Below, piece after piece: positions 44,607-53,990 of a stretch of 64,000 nucleotides of DNA. The DNA lies in contig NZ_CP134159.1 in the NCBI RefSeq assembly GCF_032197885.1, positions 1,178,001 through 1,242,000 of the forward strand. The letters run 5' to 3'. Position 1 is the first letter of the stretch; every line of letters starts with the position of its first letter. The position numbers and the translations under genes are program-made. A model generated the notes under the pieces. That model was not told the origin of the DNA. It ran no database searches and saw nothing but the letters and a program-made list of their open reading frames with translations. Source of the stretch: Levilactobacillus namurensis (GTDB lineage Bacteria; Bacillota; Bacilli; Lactobacillales; Lactobacillaceae).

Positions 44607-45641
44607 ATGAAGATTGCCGTAGATGCAATGGGTGGCGACTACGCCCCCGACGAAATCGTAAAGGGTGTCGAACTCGCCCGGGATGCTTACCCGGACTTAG
44701 AGTTCCTGTTATACGGACAGGCCGATAAGGTCCAACCCCTGCTACAAGATACCACGCGTATCACGCTAAAGCCGGCCGAAGAGGTCATTGCTATGGGGGA
44801 TGAGCCGGTTCGAGCGGTTCGGCGCAAGAAGCACTCGAGTATCGTGTTAGCCGCTACGGCGGTTAAGGAAGGCGAAGCCGATGCCTTCTTCTCAGCGGGG
44901 AATACGGGTGCGGTCTTAACGGCCGGGTTGTTGATCGTGGGACGGATCAAGGGAATTGACCGTCCAGGATTGACCACGACCCTCCCCGTTTTACGGAAGC
45001 CGGACCAATCCAGCTTCGTGATGTTGGATGTCGGCGCGAATGCCGATACGAAGCCCTTCAACGTGGTCCAGTACGCCATCATGGGCCAGTACTATGCGCA
45101 GTCGGTCATGCACGTGGCGCATCCCCGGATTGGGCTCTTGAATAACGGGACCGAAGCGGATAAGGGCGATAAGGCCCACCGGGCGATTCATGACACCTTA
45201 GCGGGCATGGACGATATTCATTTTGTGGGGAACGTTGAGTCCCGAGAACTCTTGAACGGTGCGGCGGACGTGGTGGTAACGGACGGTTTCACGGGTAATG
45301 CGACGCTCAAGGCCATCGAAGGTACCGCCCTTTCGATGTTGAAGCTGATCAAGGGTGAGATTATGAGTGGCGGCTTAGGAGGAAAGCTGGGGGCCAGCAT
45401 GTTGCGGCCAGTCTTTCACCGGGTCCGCGACGCCATGGACTACTCCCAATACGGTGGTGCCGTGCTGTTGGGCTTGAAGGCCCCCGTGGTCAAGACGCAT
45501 GGCTCGACGAAGGCGGAGACGGTCAAGAATACCATGGGACAGATCCATGAATTACTGGCCACGGACAGTTCCCGGCAGATGATTAATTACTTTACGGACC
45601 ACGCTGAACAAATGGCGGCTTTAAAGGAAACCTTGAAGTAG
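44607..45641 (+). CDS. plsX: Acyl-phosphate synthase PlsX
   Basis: 344 residues; converts acyl-ACP to acyl-phosphate for PlsY. Motifs: MKIAVDAMGGDYAPDEIV, FFSAGNTGAVLT, MLDVGAN and DGFTGN. The repressor gene fapR, which precedes plsX in Bacillus, is not present; recG is. ATG after AAAGGAG. Confidence 0.97.
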   Translation: MKIAVDAMGGDYAPDEIVKGVELARDAYPDLEFLLYGQADKVQPLLQDTTRITLKPAEEVIAMGDEPVRAVRRKKHSSIVLAATAVKEGEADAFFSAGNTGAVLTAGLLIVGRIKGIDRPGLTTTLPVLRKPDQSSFVMLDVGANADTKPFNVVQYAIMGQYYAQSVMHVAHPRIGLLNNGTEADKGDKAHRAIHDTLAGMDDIHFVGNVESRELLNGAADVVVTDGFTGNATLKAIEGTALSMLKLIKGEIMSGGLGGKLGASMLRPVFHRVRDAMDYSQYGGAVLLGLKAPVVKTHGSTKAETVKNTMGQIHELLATDSSRQMINYFTDHAEQMAALKETLK

Positions 45642-45719
45642 CCCCCTAAAGAATCTGCTAGACAAGCCTTTGGAAAACGGCTAAACTACTACTTGAATAC
45701 TGTGAGCGAGGGATAGCAA

Positions 45720-45968
45720 ATGACGAGATCAGAAATTTTTACTAAAATTGCCGATATTATTGCGGACCGTTTCGAAGTTGACCGCGATCAGATCAATGAG
45801 CAATTAAACTTTAAGCAAGATTTAGATGCCGATTCAATTGATTTTGTGGAATTCGTTTTGGAATTAGAGGATACGTTTAACGCCGAGATTTCTGACGAAG
45901 ATGCCGAGAAATTAAATACCATTGGTGAAGTGGTTGACTACATCGTCGCCCATCAAGAACAAAAATAG
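45720..45968 (+). CDS. acpP: Acyl carrier protein
   Basis: 82 residues, acidic four-helix protein. The phosphopantetheine Ser is Ser39 in DADSIDF (DSL in most ACPs, here DSI). It carries acyl chains for PlsX next door or for fatty acid synthesis. ATG after GAGCGAGGG. A second ACP in the fab cluster is expected elsewhere in the genome. Confidence 0.94.
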   Translation: MTRSEIFTKIADIIADRFEVDRDQINEQLNFKQDLDADSIDFVEFVLELEDTFNAEISDEDAEKLNTIGEVVDYIVAHQEQK

Positions 45969-45975
45969 TTACTGA

Positions 45976-46016
45976 GCGAGTCCGGGCCGCAACCTTTCGT
46001 CCCGGGCTTTTTCAAT
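45976..46016 (+). terminator. Terminator or attenuator between acpP and rnc
   Basis: Stem AGTCCGGG / CCCGGGCT with a loop of about 14 bases and five T. It may set the ratio of ACP to downstream products. Confidence 0.75.
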
Positions 46017-46042
46017 CTTAATAAGGAAATGAGGAATCGCAC

Positions 46043-46738
46043 GTGATTGTTGGATTGAATCAAGAATTAGCCGAACGGTTTGATATCCATATCAAGGACC
46101 AATCCCTGCTAGATGAAGCCTTTACGCAGGCTTCGTATGTGAATGAGCACCCGAACCAGGGACTGAAATTCTACGAACGTATCGAATTCTTGGGGGATGC
46201 GGTGATGCAGTTGGTGGTCTCGAACTACATCTATCGGCGTTATCCCCAGATGCCCCAAGGCCGGTTGACCCGGTTACGGGCGGCCATGGTCAATGAGAAC
46301 AGCTTTGCTAGTTTTGCGCGTGAGTGTCACTTTGACCAGTATATTCGACTGGGTAAGGGTGAGGAAAAGGCGCAAGCACGGCAACGTGACTCGCTGTTAT
46401 GTGACATCTTCGAATCCTTCATCGGGGCATTGTACCTGGACCAGGGACTGGATGCCGTGGTGAAGTTCGTCACGCAGGTGGTCTTCCCTAAGTTGGATGA
46501 AGGCCGGTTCGACGAGTTCTTTGACCACAAGACGGAGCTACAGGAGTTGGTCCAACAGAACGGCGCCGTAGCCATCGACTACCGATTAGAGGATGAGCAG
46601 GGGCCGGATAACGACCTGGCCTTCAAGGTGGCCGTATACGTCAATGATCAGTTATTAGGCGAGGGAACTGGTCACTCCAAGAAGCATGCGGAGCAGAACG
46701 CCGCACGCCACGCACTAGAAAATTTGAAAGCAGAGTAA
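46043..46738 (+). CDS. rnc: Ribonuclease III
   Basis: 231 residues. Signature ERIEFLGDAVMQLVVS with catalytic Glu/Asp, second Asp/Glu pair in CDIFESFIGA, and a C-terminal double-stranded RNA-binding domain (about 155-228, with GTGHSKKHAEQNAA). Processes rRNA and other duplex RNA. GTG start after GAAATGAGGA. Followed by smc after 12 bp. Confidence 0.97.
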   Translation: MIVGLNQELAERFDIHIKDQSLLDEAFTQASYVNEHPNQGLKFYERIEFLGDAVMQLVVSNYIYRRYPQMPQGRLTRLRAAMVNENSFASFARECHFDQYIRLGKGEEKAQARQRDSLLCDIFESFIGALYLDQGLDAVVKFVTQVVFPKLDEGRFDEFFDHKTELQELVQQNGAVAIDYRLEDEQGPDNDLAFKVAVYVNDQLLGEGTGHSKKHAEQNAARHALENLKAE

Positions 46739-46750
46739 GGATGACTAACG

Positions 46751-49700
46751 ATGCGGTTAAAGACATTAGAGATTAGCGGGTTCAAGTCCTTTGCGGACAA
46801 GACCCGAATTGACTTTTTGCCGGGGATGACCGGCATCGTCGGTCCCAATGGAAGCGGGAAGAGCAATATTGCGGAAGCTGTTCGTTGGGTATTAGGGGAG
46901 CAGTCCGCTAAGAGTTTACGGGGGAGTAAGATGCCCGACGTGATCTTCGGCGGCTCGACCGACCGACATGCCTTGAACCGCGCGGCGGTGGCCATTACCC
47001 TGGATAACAGTGACCATTACTTGAAGAGTGCTTATACCGAACTCACGATTAGCCGGGTGCTTTACCGGTCTGGGGAAAGTGAGTACCTGTTGAACGGACA
47101 GAATTGTCGGCTTAAAGACATCACCGAACTTTTAATGGATTCGGGGATGGGGCAAGATTCGTTTTCCATCATTTCTCAAGGACGAGTCGAAGCCATCTTC
47201 AATAGTAAGCCGGAAGACCGGCGGACCATTATTGAAGAAGTCGCAGGGGTGTATAAGTACCGTAAGCACAAGGAAACGGCTCAGCACGAGTTGGACGGAA
47301 CCATGGGCGACCTGCACCGGGTCGAGGATATCATCGCCGAACTGGAAGGCCGCTTAGAACCACTCGAACGGCAACGTAGTCTGGCCCAGGACTACCTTGA
47401 CCAGCAAAAGAAGTTTGCCGTTTTGGACCGCACCCAGTTAGTGCGACAGTTACACACCGAACTGAAACAAAAGAAAACGGTGGATGCGCAGGTGGTTCGT
47501 AAGCAGGCCCAAGTTGCCCACTATCAAGCAGCCCAAAAGGACCAGCAACGCGTGGTCCAGCAGCTCAGTGAGCAGCAGACGGACTTGTTAGCTCAGAAAG
47601 ATACGTTGCAAAATCAGTTGGTTGCCGCGACGCAGCGGGTCGAACAGTGTCAGGGACAGGTCAACCTGTCGGCAGAACAACGGCGGCACGCCGAGGACCA
47701 GCGGCAACGCTTAGCGGCCCAGCTGACGGCGTTGCAACAGCGCCAACAGCATTTAGCTGATCAGCTGACTGCGGGCGAGCAATCGCTCAAGGAACTACGG
47801 CAGCAGATTGCAACGTGTCGGCGAGAGATCAAGGAGTTGCGGCAGGAGACCGCTGATAAGCGGGTCGCGGAATTGCGTGATCAGTTGGAAACGTTGCGGG
47901 CCGATTACTTTGACCAGAAGCAACAAGTCGCTAATTGGCGGAACCAACGGCAGTACTTACAACAGGATCAGGACCGCCAACAGAAGCGTAGTCAGCGGTT
48001 GACGGGACAGTTGCAGGAATTGAAGACGGCTGCGGCAACGGCGAAGGCGAAAGCCACGGATCTGGCGCACCAAGCCACGGCAGTCCAAGAGCAGTTGACC
48101 CAGGCCGAGCAAGCCTATGATGCGGTAGCCGGAGAGTTTCAACAGCACCAGGCCACGTATCGGCAGTCCCAACGGCAGTGGCAATCGGCGTTGGGCGTGT
48201 ACCAGCAAGCCAAGACCAGGGCCGCTAACCTACAAGCGTCTGCCGCAGAATACGGGGGCTTCTATCAAGGTGTCCGGGCAATTCTCCGGCAACGGGACCG
48301 GTTAACCGGTCTGATTGGGGCGGTGTCAGAATTATTGAAGGTGCCGACGCAATTTACCACCGCCATTGAGTATGCCTTGGGCGGTCAGCTGCAACACGTG
48401 GTCGTCACGGATGAAGCTGCGGCTAAAGCGGCGGTGGCTTACTTGCGTGAACAACGGGCTGGTCGGGCGACTTTTCTGCCCCTGACCACGGTCCGGGGAC
48501 GCCAAGTGGATCAGACGACCTTGGCCCAACTCGCCAATGTCCCGGGTTTCTTGGGCGTCGGGAGTGCCGTAGTCACGATTGACCAGCGGGCGCAGGGCAT
48601 CTTAACGCACCTACTGGGGACAACGCTACTGGCGCAAGATCTGGATGCGGCGGTCGCCATTAGCCAGCGGGTCCATCACCGTTATCGGGTGGTCAGCCTA
48701 GCTGGTGATGTGGTCAGCGCCAGTGGTGCGATTACTGGTGGTCAGAACCGGAGTAATCGCACGAGTGTCTTACACCAGCGGCAAGAACTCCAGAAGTTGG
48801 AAGCGTCGTTAACCACCATGCAGACCCAGTTGCAGGATCAGGAACAAAAGGTTCAAGCGGCCCAAGCGGCCATGCAGACCAGTGAGACTCAGCAACAGGA
48901 CTTACAGGCCACCATCAACGATGTTCAACCACGTTGCCGCCAGCTCAATGAAGCGTTGGCAGCGGCGGAAACGGCCGCAAAGCAAGCGGACCGCCAGTTA
49001 CGGGCGGCGCAGGTGGAGATTCAACAGACCACGGATGCGGATCAGGCCACGCAAGCGTCCACGCTGGAAACCCAAATCAAGCAAGGGCAGGCGCGGATTG
49101 CTGAGCAAGAAGTGCAACAGCAGAAACTTCAGGCTAAGATTAAGATGGTCACGACTCAGCAGTCTAGTCAGCGCGAGGCTTTGACCTCTAAGCAGACCTG
49201 GTTAGCGGGTGCTCAAGAGCGGTTACAGCAACAGGAACAAAATCAAAAAGATCGCCAAACAACTCAGCAGGCGACCCAGCGCGAGTTGGTCCAGGTCCAG
49301 GCGCAACAACGGGACATGGTCGCCGCTAAGTCCTTAACACCGGAGGCGGCTCAGCAACGACTAGAGCAGGCACAGACGCAGCGAAAGGACGTTGAACAAC
49401 GCCTCCAGACCATCAGCGACCAGCTGACGACGGTGAACGATCAAGCGACCCAAGCCACAGCGGATAATGACCGAACCACGGGGCTCTTGCAGGTCGCAAA
49501 CGATGATCTGCAAGAAGCCCAGGTCAAGCAGACGCAACTGTCTTCCTTGATTGATCAGCAACAGAATCAGCTATCGGAGAAGTATCAGATGAGCCTTGCG
49601 GCGGCGGAAGCAGATGTTAGCGACTTACCAGCGGATGAATTAGCGGTTCAGTTAAAGCTGTTGAAGCGTGGGTTGGATGAGATCGGACCGGTCAACCTGA

Positions 49701-50305
49701 ATGCCATCGAGGAGTACCAGACCGTCCACGACCGTTATACGTTCCTGACGCAACAGCGAGATGATCTGTTAACGGCTAAGGAACAGCTCACCACGACCAT
49801 GGCGGAACTGGATGGCCAGGTCAAGACTCGCTTCCAGAAGACGTTTACCCAAATTGCGACGAAGTTCAGTGAGACCTTCCAGCAGATGTTTGGTGGGGGT
49901 AAGGCCCAGCTGGTCTTAACGGATCCTCATGACTTATTGACCACGGGGATTGACATCATGGCACAGCCACCGGGCAAGAAGTTCCAGAACATGGGCTTGT
50001 TGTCGGGGGGCGAGCGGGCTTTGACCGCCATTACGTTACTCTTTGCCATTCTTCAAGTTCAACCAGTACCATTCTGTATCTTAGATGAGGTGGAAGCGGC
50101 GCTCGACCCGGCGAACGTGACCCGGTTTGCCCGCTATATGCACCAATTCCAAGATCAAACGCAATTTATCGTCATTACGCACCGTAAGGAAACCATGGTG
50201 CAAGCCGATGTATTATACGGGGTGACGATGCAAGAATCCGGGGTGTCCAAGATGGTCACCGTGGATCTTGACCAACAGACCACTTCGGAAGGGAAGCCAG
50301 CATAA
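46751..50305 (+). CDS. smc: Chromosome partition protein SMC
   Basis: 1184 residues. N-terminal Walker A GPNGSGKSNI (about 32-41), two long Gln-rich coiled-coil arms (about 170-500 and 670-1010) around a hinge (about 515-650, with GGQ and ASGAITGG), and a C-terminal ABC head with LLSGGERAL and CILDEVEAALD. Condenses and segregates the chromosome with ScpAB. The stop overlaps the ftsY start (TAATG). Confidence 0.97.
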   Translation: MRLKTLEISGFKSFADKTRIDFLPGMTGIVGPNGSGKSNIAEAVRWVLGEQSAKSLRGSKMPDVIFGGSTDRHALNRAAVAITLDNSDHYLKSAYTELTISRVLYRSGESEYLLNGQNCRLKDITELLMDSGMGQDSFSIISQGRVEAIFNSKPEDRRTIIEEVAGVYKYRKHKETAQHELDGTMGDLHRVEDIIAELEGRLEPLERQRSLAQDYLDQQKKFAVLDRTQLVRQLHTELKQKKTVDAQVVRKQAQVAHYQAAQKDQQRVVQQLSEQQTDLLAQKDTLQNQLVAATQRVEQCQGQVNLSAEQRRHAEDQRQRLAAQLTALQQRQQHLADQLTAGEQSLKELRQQIATCRREIKELRQETADKRVAELRDQLETLRADYFDQKQQVANWRNQRQYLQQDQDRQQKRSQRLTGQLQELKTAAATAKAKATDLAHQATAVQEQLTQAEQAYDAVAGEFQQHQATYRQSQRQWQSALGVYQQAKTRAANLQASAAEYGGFYQGVRAILRQRDRLTGLIGAVSELLKVPTQFTTAIEYALGGQLQHVVVTDEAAAKAAVAYLREQRAGRATFLPLTTVRGRQVDQTTLAQLANVPGFLGVGSAVVTIDQRAQGILTHLLGTTLLAQDLDAAVAISQRVHHRYRVVSLAGDVVSASGAITGGQNRSNRTSVLHQRQELQKLEASLTTMQTQLQDQEQKVQAAQAAMQTSETQQQDLQATINDVQPRCRQLNEALAAAETAAKQADRQLRAAQVEIQQTTDADQATQASTLETQIKQGQARIAEQEVQQQKLQAKIKMVTTQQSSQREALTSKQTWLAGAQERLQQQEQNQKDRQTTQQATQRELVQVQAQQRDMVAAKSLTPEAAQQRLEQAQTQRKDVEQRLQTISDQLTTVNDQATQATADNDRTTGLLQVANDDLQEAQVKQTQLSSLIDQQQNQLSEKYQMSLAAAEADVSDLPADELAVQLKLLKRGLDEIGPVNLNAIEEYQTVHDRYTFLTQQRDDLLTAKEQLTTTMAELDGQVKTRFQKTFTQIATKFSETFQQMFGGGKAQLVLTDPHDLLTTGIDIMAQPPGKKFQNMGLLSGGERALTAITLLFAILQVQPVPFCILDEVEAALDPANVTRFARYMHQFQDQTQFIVITHRKETMVQADVLYGVTMQESGVSKMVTVDLDQQTTSEGKPA

Positions 50306-51795
50306 TGGGATTATTTGATATCTTTCGTCGCCGAGCGAAGAAGTCGGCAACACCGACTAGCGAGGCGTCAGTCACCGAACAATCACTGAGTACCACAGAC
50401 ACTAGCATCAGCGACAGCAGTGTGTCCGCTAGTGTTAGCGCCAAGCTTGCGTCATCAGTGTCCGCCAGTCAGGGAGGACAGGAGTCTGCTGTGGAAGCGC
50501 CCCAGGCACTGACGACGGACTCAGGCGTCGCCGCACCGACTAGCGCTGCACCAGCTGAAAGTCAGACGATTTTAGCGACCAGCGTCACGGATGAGACGTC
50601 TGCGGCCGAGGAGGCCACGAGTACCGTCACGTTGACCAGTGAGACGACGCCTTCTGCGACCTCGGAAGTGGGGCCTGCCCAATCGCTAAGTGACACCGAA
50701 GACACAACGGAAACTAGTGGCAGTGACGCCCCGCGGGAAGCGGTGGCGACTGAGGCCTCGACGACGCCGGAAGTCGTGGCGGCTGCTGAAGACTCTGAAG
50801 ACACGCCCGTCACCTCCGCTGAACCGACTAGTGAAGCCAGTGATGAACAACTTTACGGGAAGGGTCTGGAGAAGACCCGCCACACGTTCGGGGAACGCCT
50901 GAACGCCTTGCTGGCGAACTTCCGGCACGTCGATGAAGGCTTCTTCGACGACCTCGAAGAAACGCTGATTGGCGCCGACGTGGGTTTTGACATGGCGGTT
51001 AAGCTGAGTGACGAACTGCGGGATGAAGTAAAGCTACAGAACGCTAAGCGGTCCCAGGATGTCCAAAACGTCATTGTTGAAAAAATGGTCGAAATTTATG
51101 ACCAGGCCGGAGAAAAGGAAGAAAGTACCGCGCTGAACGTTGCGTCGGACGGACCGACCGTGATCCTGTTCGTCGGGGTCAACGGTGTCGGGAAGACCAC
51201 GACCATTGGGAAGATGGCTCACCAGTACCACCAGGATGGGAAGAAGGTCCTACTGGCGGCGGCCGATACGTTCCGGGCCGGGGCTACCGAACAACTGGAT
51301 GTGTGGGCTAAGCGCAGCCAGGTCGATATCGTAAAGGGTAAGCCACAATCTGATCCGGCAGCGGTGGTCTTCGATGCGGTCAAGAAGGCCAAGGCCGAAA
51401 ACTATGATATTTTATTCGTAGATACGGCCGGTCGGTTGCAGAATAAGGTCAACTTGATGAATGAGCTGTCGAAGATGAAGCGGATCATCACTCGGGAAAT
51501 CCCGACGGCGCCCCATGAAGTTCTACTGGTTCTGGATGCGACTACGGGACAAAATGCGTTGACCCAAGCTAAGCTGTTTAAGGAATCAACGGATGTCACG
51601 GGAATCGTTTTGACTAAGTTGGACGGAACGGCCCGCGGGGGGATCGTGTTGGCGATTCGCAACGAGCTACACGTTCCCGTTAAGTTCATCGGGCTTGGTG
51701 AACAGATCAACGATTTACGACCGTTCAATCCAAGTGAATTTGTCTACGGCTTGTTCAAGGGCTTGATTGACCCGGCGGCTTTAGGCCAGAAGTAG
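50305..51795 (+). CDS. ftsY: Signal recognition particle receptor FtsY with long acidic N-terminal extension
   Basis: 496 residues. The first about 180 residues after a basic start (GLFDIFRRRAKK) are Ser/Thr/Ala/Glu-rich and low in complexity, an A domain longer than in Bacillus FtsY and of the kind that helps membrane binding. The NG domain follows (about 190-496) with GVNGVGKTTTIGK, DTFRAGATEQL, DTAGRLQNK and TKLDGTARGG. It docks ribosome-SRP complexes at SecYEG. Overlaps smc; a terminator follows. Confidence 0.96.
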   Translation: MGLFDIFRRRAKKSATPTSEASVTEQSLSTTDTSISDSSVSASVSAKLASSVSASQGGQESAVEAPQALTTDSGVAAPTSAAPAESQTILATSVTDETSAAEEATSTVTLTSETTPSATSEVGPAQSLSDTEDTTETSGSDAPREAVATEASTTPEVVAAAEDSEDTPVTSAEPTSEASDEQLYGKGLEKTRHTFGERLNALLANFRHVDEGFFDDLEETLIGADVGFDMAVKLSDELRDEVKLQNAKRSQDVQNVIVEKMVEIYDQAGEKEESTALNVASDGPTVILFVGVNGVGKTTTIGKMAHQYHQDGKKVLLAAADTFRAGATEQLDVWAKRSQVDIVKGKPQSDPAAVVFDAVKKAKAENYDILFVDTAGRLQNKVNLMNELSKMKRIITREIPTAPHEVLLVLDATTGQNALTQAKLFKESTDVTGIVLTKLDGTARGGIVLAIRNELHVPVKFIGLGEQINDLRPFNPSEFVYGLFKGLIDPAALGQK

Positions 51796-51822
51796 GCACG
51801 TAATGCTTTAGAATAAATTTTT

Positions 51823-51858
51823 AACGGGTATGGCGGTTAACGGTCATACCCGTTTTTT
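51823..51858 (+). terminator. Terminator after ftsY
   Basis: 10-bp stem AACGGGTATG / CATACCCGTT over a 12-base loop and a six-T tract. Confidence 0.9.
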
Positions 51859-51887
51859 AAGAACCAGGCCAGTCAGCGTGAAAAAAA

Positions 51888-51916
51888 TTGACGAGCGCGC
51901 GAAAAATCGGTACTCT
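51888..51916 (+). promoter_or_regulatory. ylxM-ffh promoter
   Basis: TTGACG, 17-bp spacer, TACTCT, about 33 bp before ylxM. Confidence 0.75.
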
Positions 51917-51949
51917 AATAGAGTGTGACACTTTGAGGAGGGCGTAATT

Positions 51950-52291
51950 ATGGAACTGGAAAAGAATTATCGGATTAATTCCCTCTTTGCGTTCTACCAG
52001 CCGTTATTGACGACCAAACAAAACAACTATATGCAGTTGTACTATGGCGATGACTATTCCTTGGGAGAAATCGCTGAGGAATTTAACGTGAGCCGCCAGG
52101 CCGTCTACGATAATCTGCGGCGGACCGAAAAGATTCTGGAGGCCTACGAGGCCAAGTTACATCTTTATCAAGAATTTACAGCCAGAAACGATCAGGCCGA
52201 TGAGATTCAATCTTACGTCAAGGCACATTATCCCCATGACGCAGAGTTGAACCGACTGGTCGCAGGCTTAGAGAACTTAGAAGAACAATGA
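51950..52291 (+). CDS. ylxM: YlxM/p13-like SRP-associated regulator
   Basis: 113 residues with a sigma-70 region 4-like helix-turn-helix: [25 protein letters not shown] (quoted core: [17 protein letters not shown]). Always next to ffh; in streptococci it modulates SRP GTPase activity. ATG after GAGGAGGG. Confidence 0.94.
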   Translation: MELEKNYRINSLFAFYQPLLTTKQNNYMQLYYGDDYSLGEIAEEFNVSRQAVYDNLRRTEKILEAYEAKLHLYQEFTARNDQADEIQSYVKAHYPHDAELNRLVAGLENLEEQ

Positions 52292-52310
52292 AAGTTAGGT
52301 GGCAAGTTTA

Positions 52311-53759
52311 ATGGCGTTTGAAGGATTGACCGAACGACTACAGAATGCAATGCGGAAGTTGCGGGGAAAAGGAAAGGTTTCTGAAAGCGACCTGCGGGAG
52401 ACCATGCGCGAAATTCGGCTCGCCCTGTTGGAAGCCGACGTTAACTTTACGGTCGTAAAGGACTTTGTGAAGCAAGTTTGTGAACGGGCGATGGGCGCCG
52501 ACGTCCTTGAGGGCTTGAACCCGGCGCAACAAATCGTCAAGATTGTTGACGAAGAGTTGACCAAGACCATGGGGGACGAAGCGGTTCCCCTGAATAAAGC
52601 ACCGAAGATTCCGACAATCATCATGATGGTCGGGCTGCAAGGGGCCGGGAAGACCACCACGGCCGGAAAACTGGCTTTACGGTTGAAGAACGAGGAAAAG
52701 GCACGGCCGTTAATGATTGCGGCCGACGTTTACCGACCAGCCGCGATTGATCAATTGGTCCAGGTGGCTGCGGGAATCGACGTCCCCGTCTTCCAATTAG
52801 GTACGGATGTCGACCCCGTGGAAATCGTACGCCAGGGGTTGGCTCAAGCCGAAGCCAACCATAACGACTACGTGATCATCGATACCGCCGGACGGTTGCA
52901 GATTGATGAACAGCTGATGGATGAGTTGGCCAATATTAAGGCCTTAGCCCACCCGAATGAAATCTTACTGACGGTGGATGCCATGACCGGGCAAAACGCC
53001 GTGGCCACAGCCGAAGGGTTCAACGACAAGCTGGACGTGACCGGGGTCGTCTTGACCAAGTTAGACGGGGATACCCGTGGTGGGGCGGCGCTGTCGATTC
53101 GGGCCGTGACCGGCAAGCCAATCAAGTTCATTGGGCAAGGGGAAAAGATGACGCAATTAGACGTCTTCCACCCCGACCGGATGGCGTCACGGATCTTGGG
53201 AATGGGGGACATGCTGTCCCTGATCGAAAAGACCCAGAAGGAATACGACGCCAAGCAAGCCCAAGAATTGACTGAAAAGATTCAGAAAAATTCCTTTGAC
53301 TTCAACGATTTCATTGACCAAATCGATCAGATTCAGAAGATGGGGCCGATGGAAGACTTGATGAAGATGATCCCGGGGATGGCGAACAATCCGGCGATGA
53401 AGAATGTTCAGGTCGACCCGAAGGATATGGGACACTTAAAGGCGGTAGTCTATTCAATGACGCCCGCTGAACGGACCAATCCCGACCTCTTGAATCCCTC
53501 GCGGCGCCGGCGAATTGCGGCCGGTTCTGGGCGGCCGATTCACGAAGTTAACCGGATGATCAAGCAGTTCAACCAGATGAAGAAAATGATGAACCAGATG
53601 TCCAAGGGCAACATGTCCGGCATGGAACAGATGATGGGCCAAGCCGGTATGGGCGGCGGTTTGTCCGGCCGGATGCAAAAGATGGCCTTGAACCGGATGT
53701 CGCGTCAAATGAAGAAGAAAAAGCGCAAACGGTTGAAGGGCAAACGCCGGAAGAAGTAA
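52311..53759 (+). CDS. ffh: Signal recognition particle protein Ffh
   Basis: 482 residues. N domain, GTPase with GLQGAGKTTTAGK, DVYRPAAIDQL, DTAGRLQID and TKLDGDTRGG, then a Met-rich M domain (about 300-450: many KMM, NQM, MSGMEQMM runs) that binds signal peptides and SRP RNA, and a very basic tail. Start: ATG 52311 has AGGTGG at 9 bp; the GTG at 52299 overlaps that site and is rejected. In most lactobacilli rpsP follows; here a four-gene block intervenes. Confidence 0.97.
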   Translation: MAFEGLTERLQNAMRKLRGKGKVSESDLRETMREIRLALLEADVNFTVVKDFVKQVCERAMGADVLEGLNPAQQIVKIVDEELTKTMGDEAVPLNKAPKIPTIIMMVGLQGAGKTTTAGKLALRLKNEEKARPLMIAADVYRPAAIDQLVQVAAGIDVPVFQLGTDVDPVEIVRQGLAQAEANHNDYVIIDTAGRLQIDEQLMDELANIKALAHPNEILLTVDAMTGQNAVATAEGFNDKLDVTGVVLTKLDGDTRGGAALSIRAVTGKPIKFIGQGEKMTQLDVFHPDRMASRILGMGDMLSLIEKTQKEYDAKQAQELTEKIQKNSFDFNDFIDQIDQIQKMGPMEDLMKMIPGMANNPAMKNVQVDPKDMGHLKAVVYSMTPAERTNPDLLNPSRRRRIAAGSGRPIHEVNRMIKQFNQMKKMMNQMSKGNMSGMEQMMGQAGMGGGLSGRMQKMALNRMSRQMKKKKRKRLKGKRRKK

Positions 53760-53765
53760 TTTTCA

Positions 53766-53794
53766 TAGACATTTCACAAAAATTTCGGTATACT
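53766..53794 (+). promoter_or_regulatory. Promoter of the Mn-riboswitch operon
   Basis: TAGACA, 17-bp spacer, TATACT, ending about 10 bp before the riboswitch begins. Confidence 0.7.
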
Positions 53795-53802
53795 CACCTT
53801 AC

Positions 53803-53951
53803 AATCATAAGGGAGTAACTGGCAGAATAAAATCTGTGATAATCTCGTCAGCAAGAAGACGTTCCGGGATTACCTTAAATGGTGAGACTTATGTGTGTTC
53901 ACAAGTATGTGTACGCGCGTAGGTCTCATTTTCTTTTACCAAAAGAAAATG
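53803..53951 (+). promoter_or_regulatory. yybP-ykoY (manganese) riboswitch with expression platform
   Basis: Aptamer signatures in order: AAGGGAGTAAC at 53809-53819, CTCGTCA at about 53844-53850, CCGGGATTACC at about 53866-53876, then GGTGAGAC at 53881-53888. AAGG and CCTT can close the aptamer. The platform has a terminator, TGAGAC (53883-53888) with GTCTCA (53923-53928) and a T-rich tract. A competing 11-bp hairpin, CATTTTCTTTT / AAAAGAAAATG (53927-53951), overlaps that stem by two bases and takes up its T-tract, so the two are alternatives. The family binds Mn2+ and turns export genes on. Confidence 0.82.
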
Positions 53952-53990
53952 GGGCCCGCGGTACGGCACAGTCATGCAGGAGGAAGAAAT

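Noticed and set aside
47400..49600. Repetitive CAG/CAA-rich stretches in smc considered as DNA repeats
   Set aside because: They are explained by Gln-rich coiled-coil codons; no unit of fixed length recurs.
53895..53990. N-terminal extension of the P-type ATPase by 32 residues
   Set aside because: The extension is inside the riboswitch hairpins and has no ribosome-binding site; ATG 53991 has GGAGGAAG.
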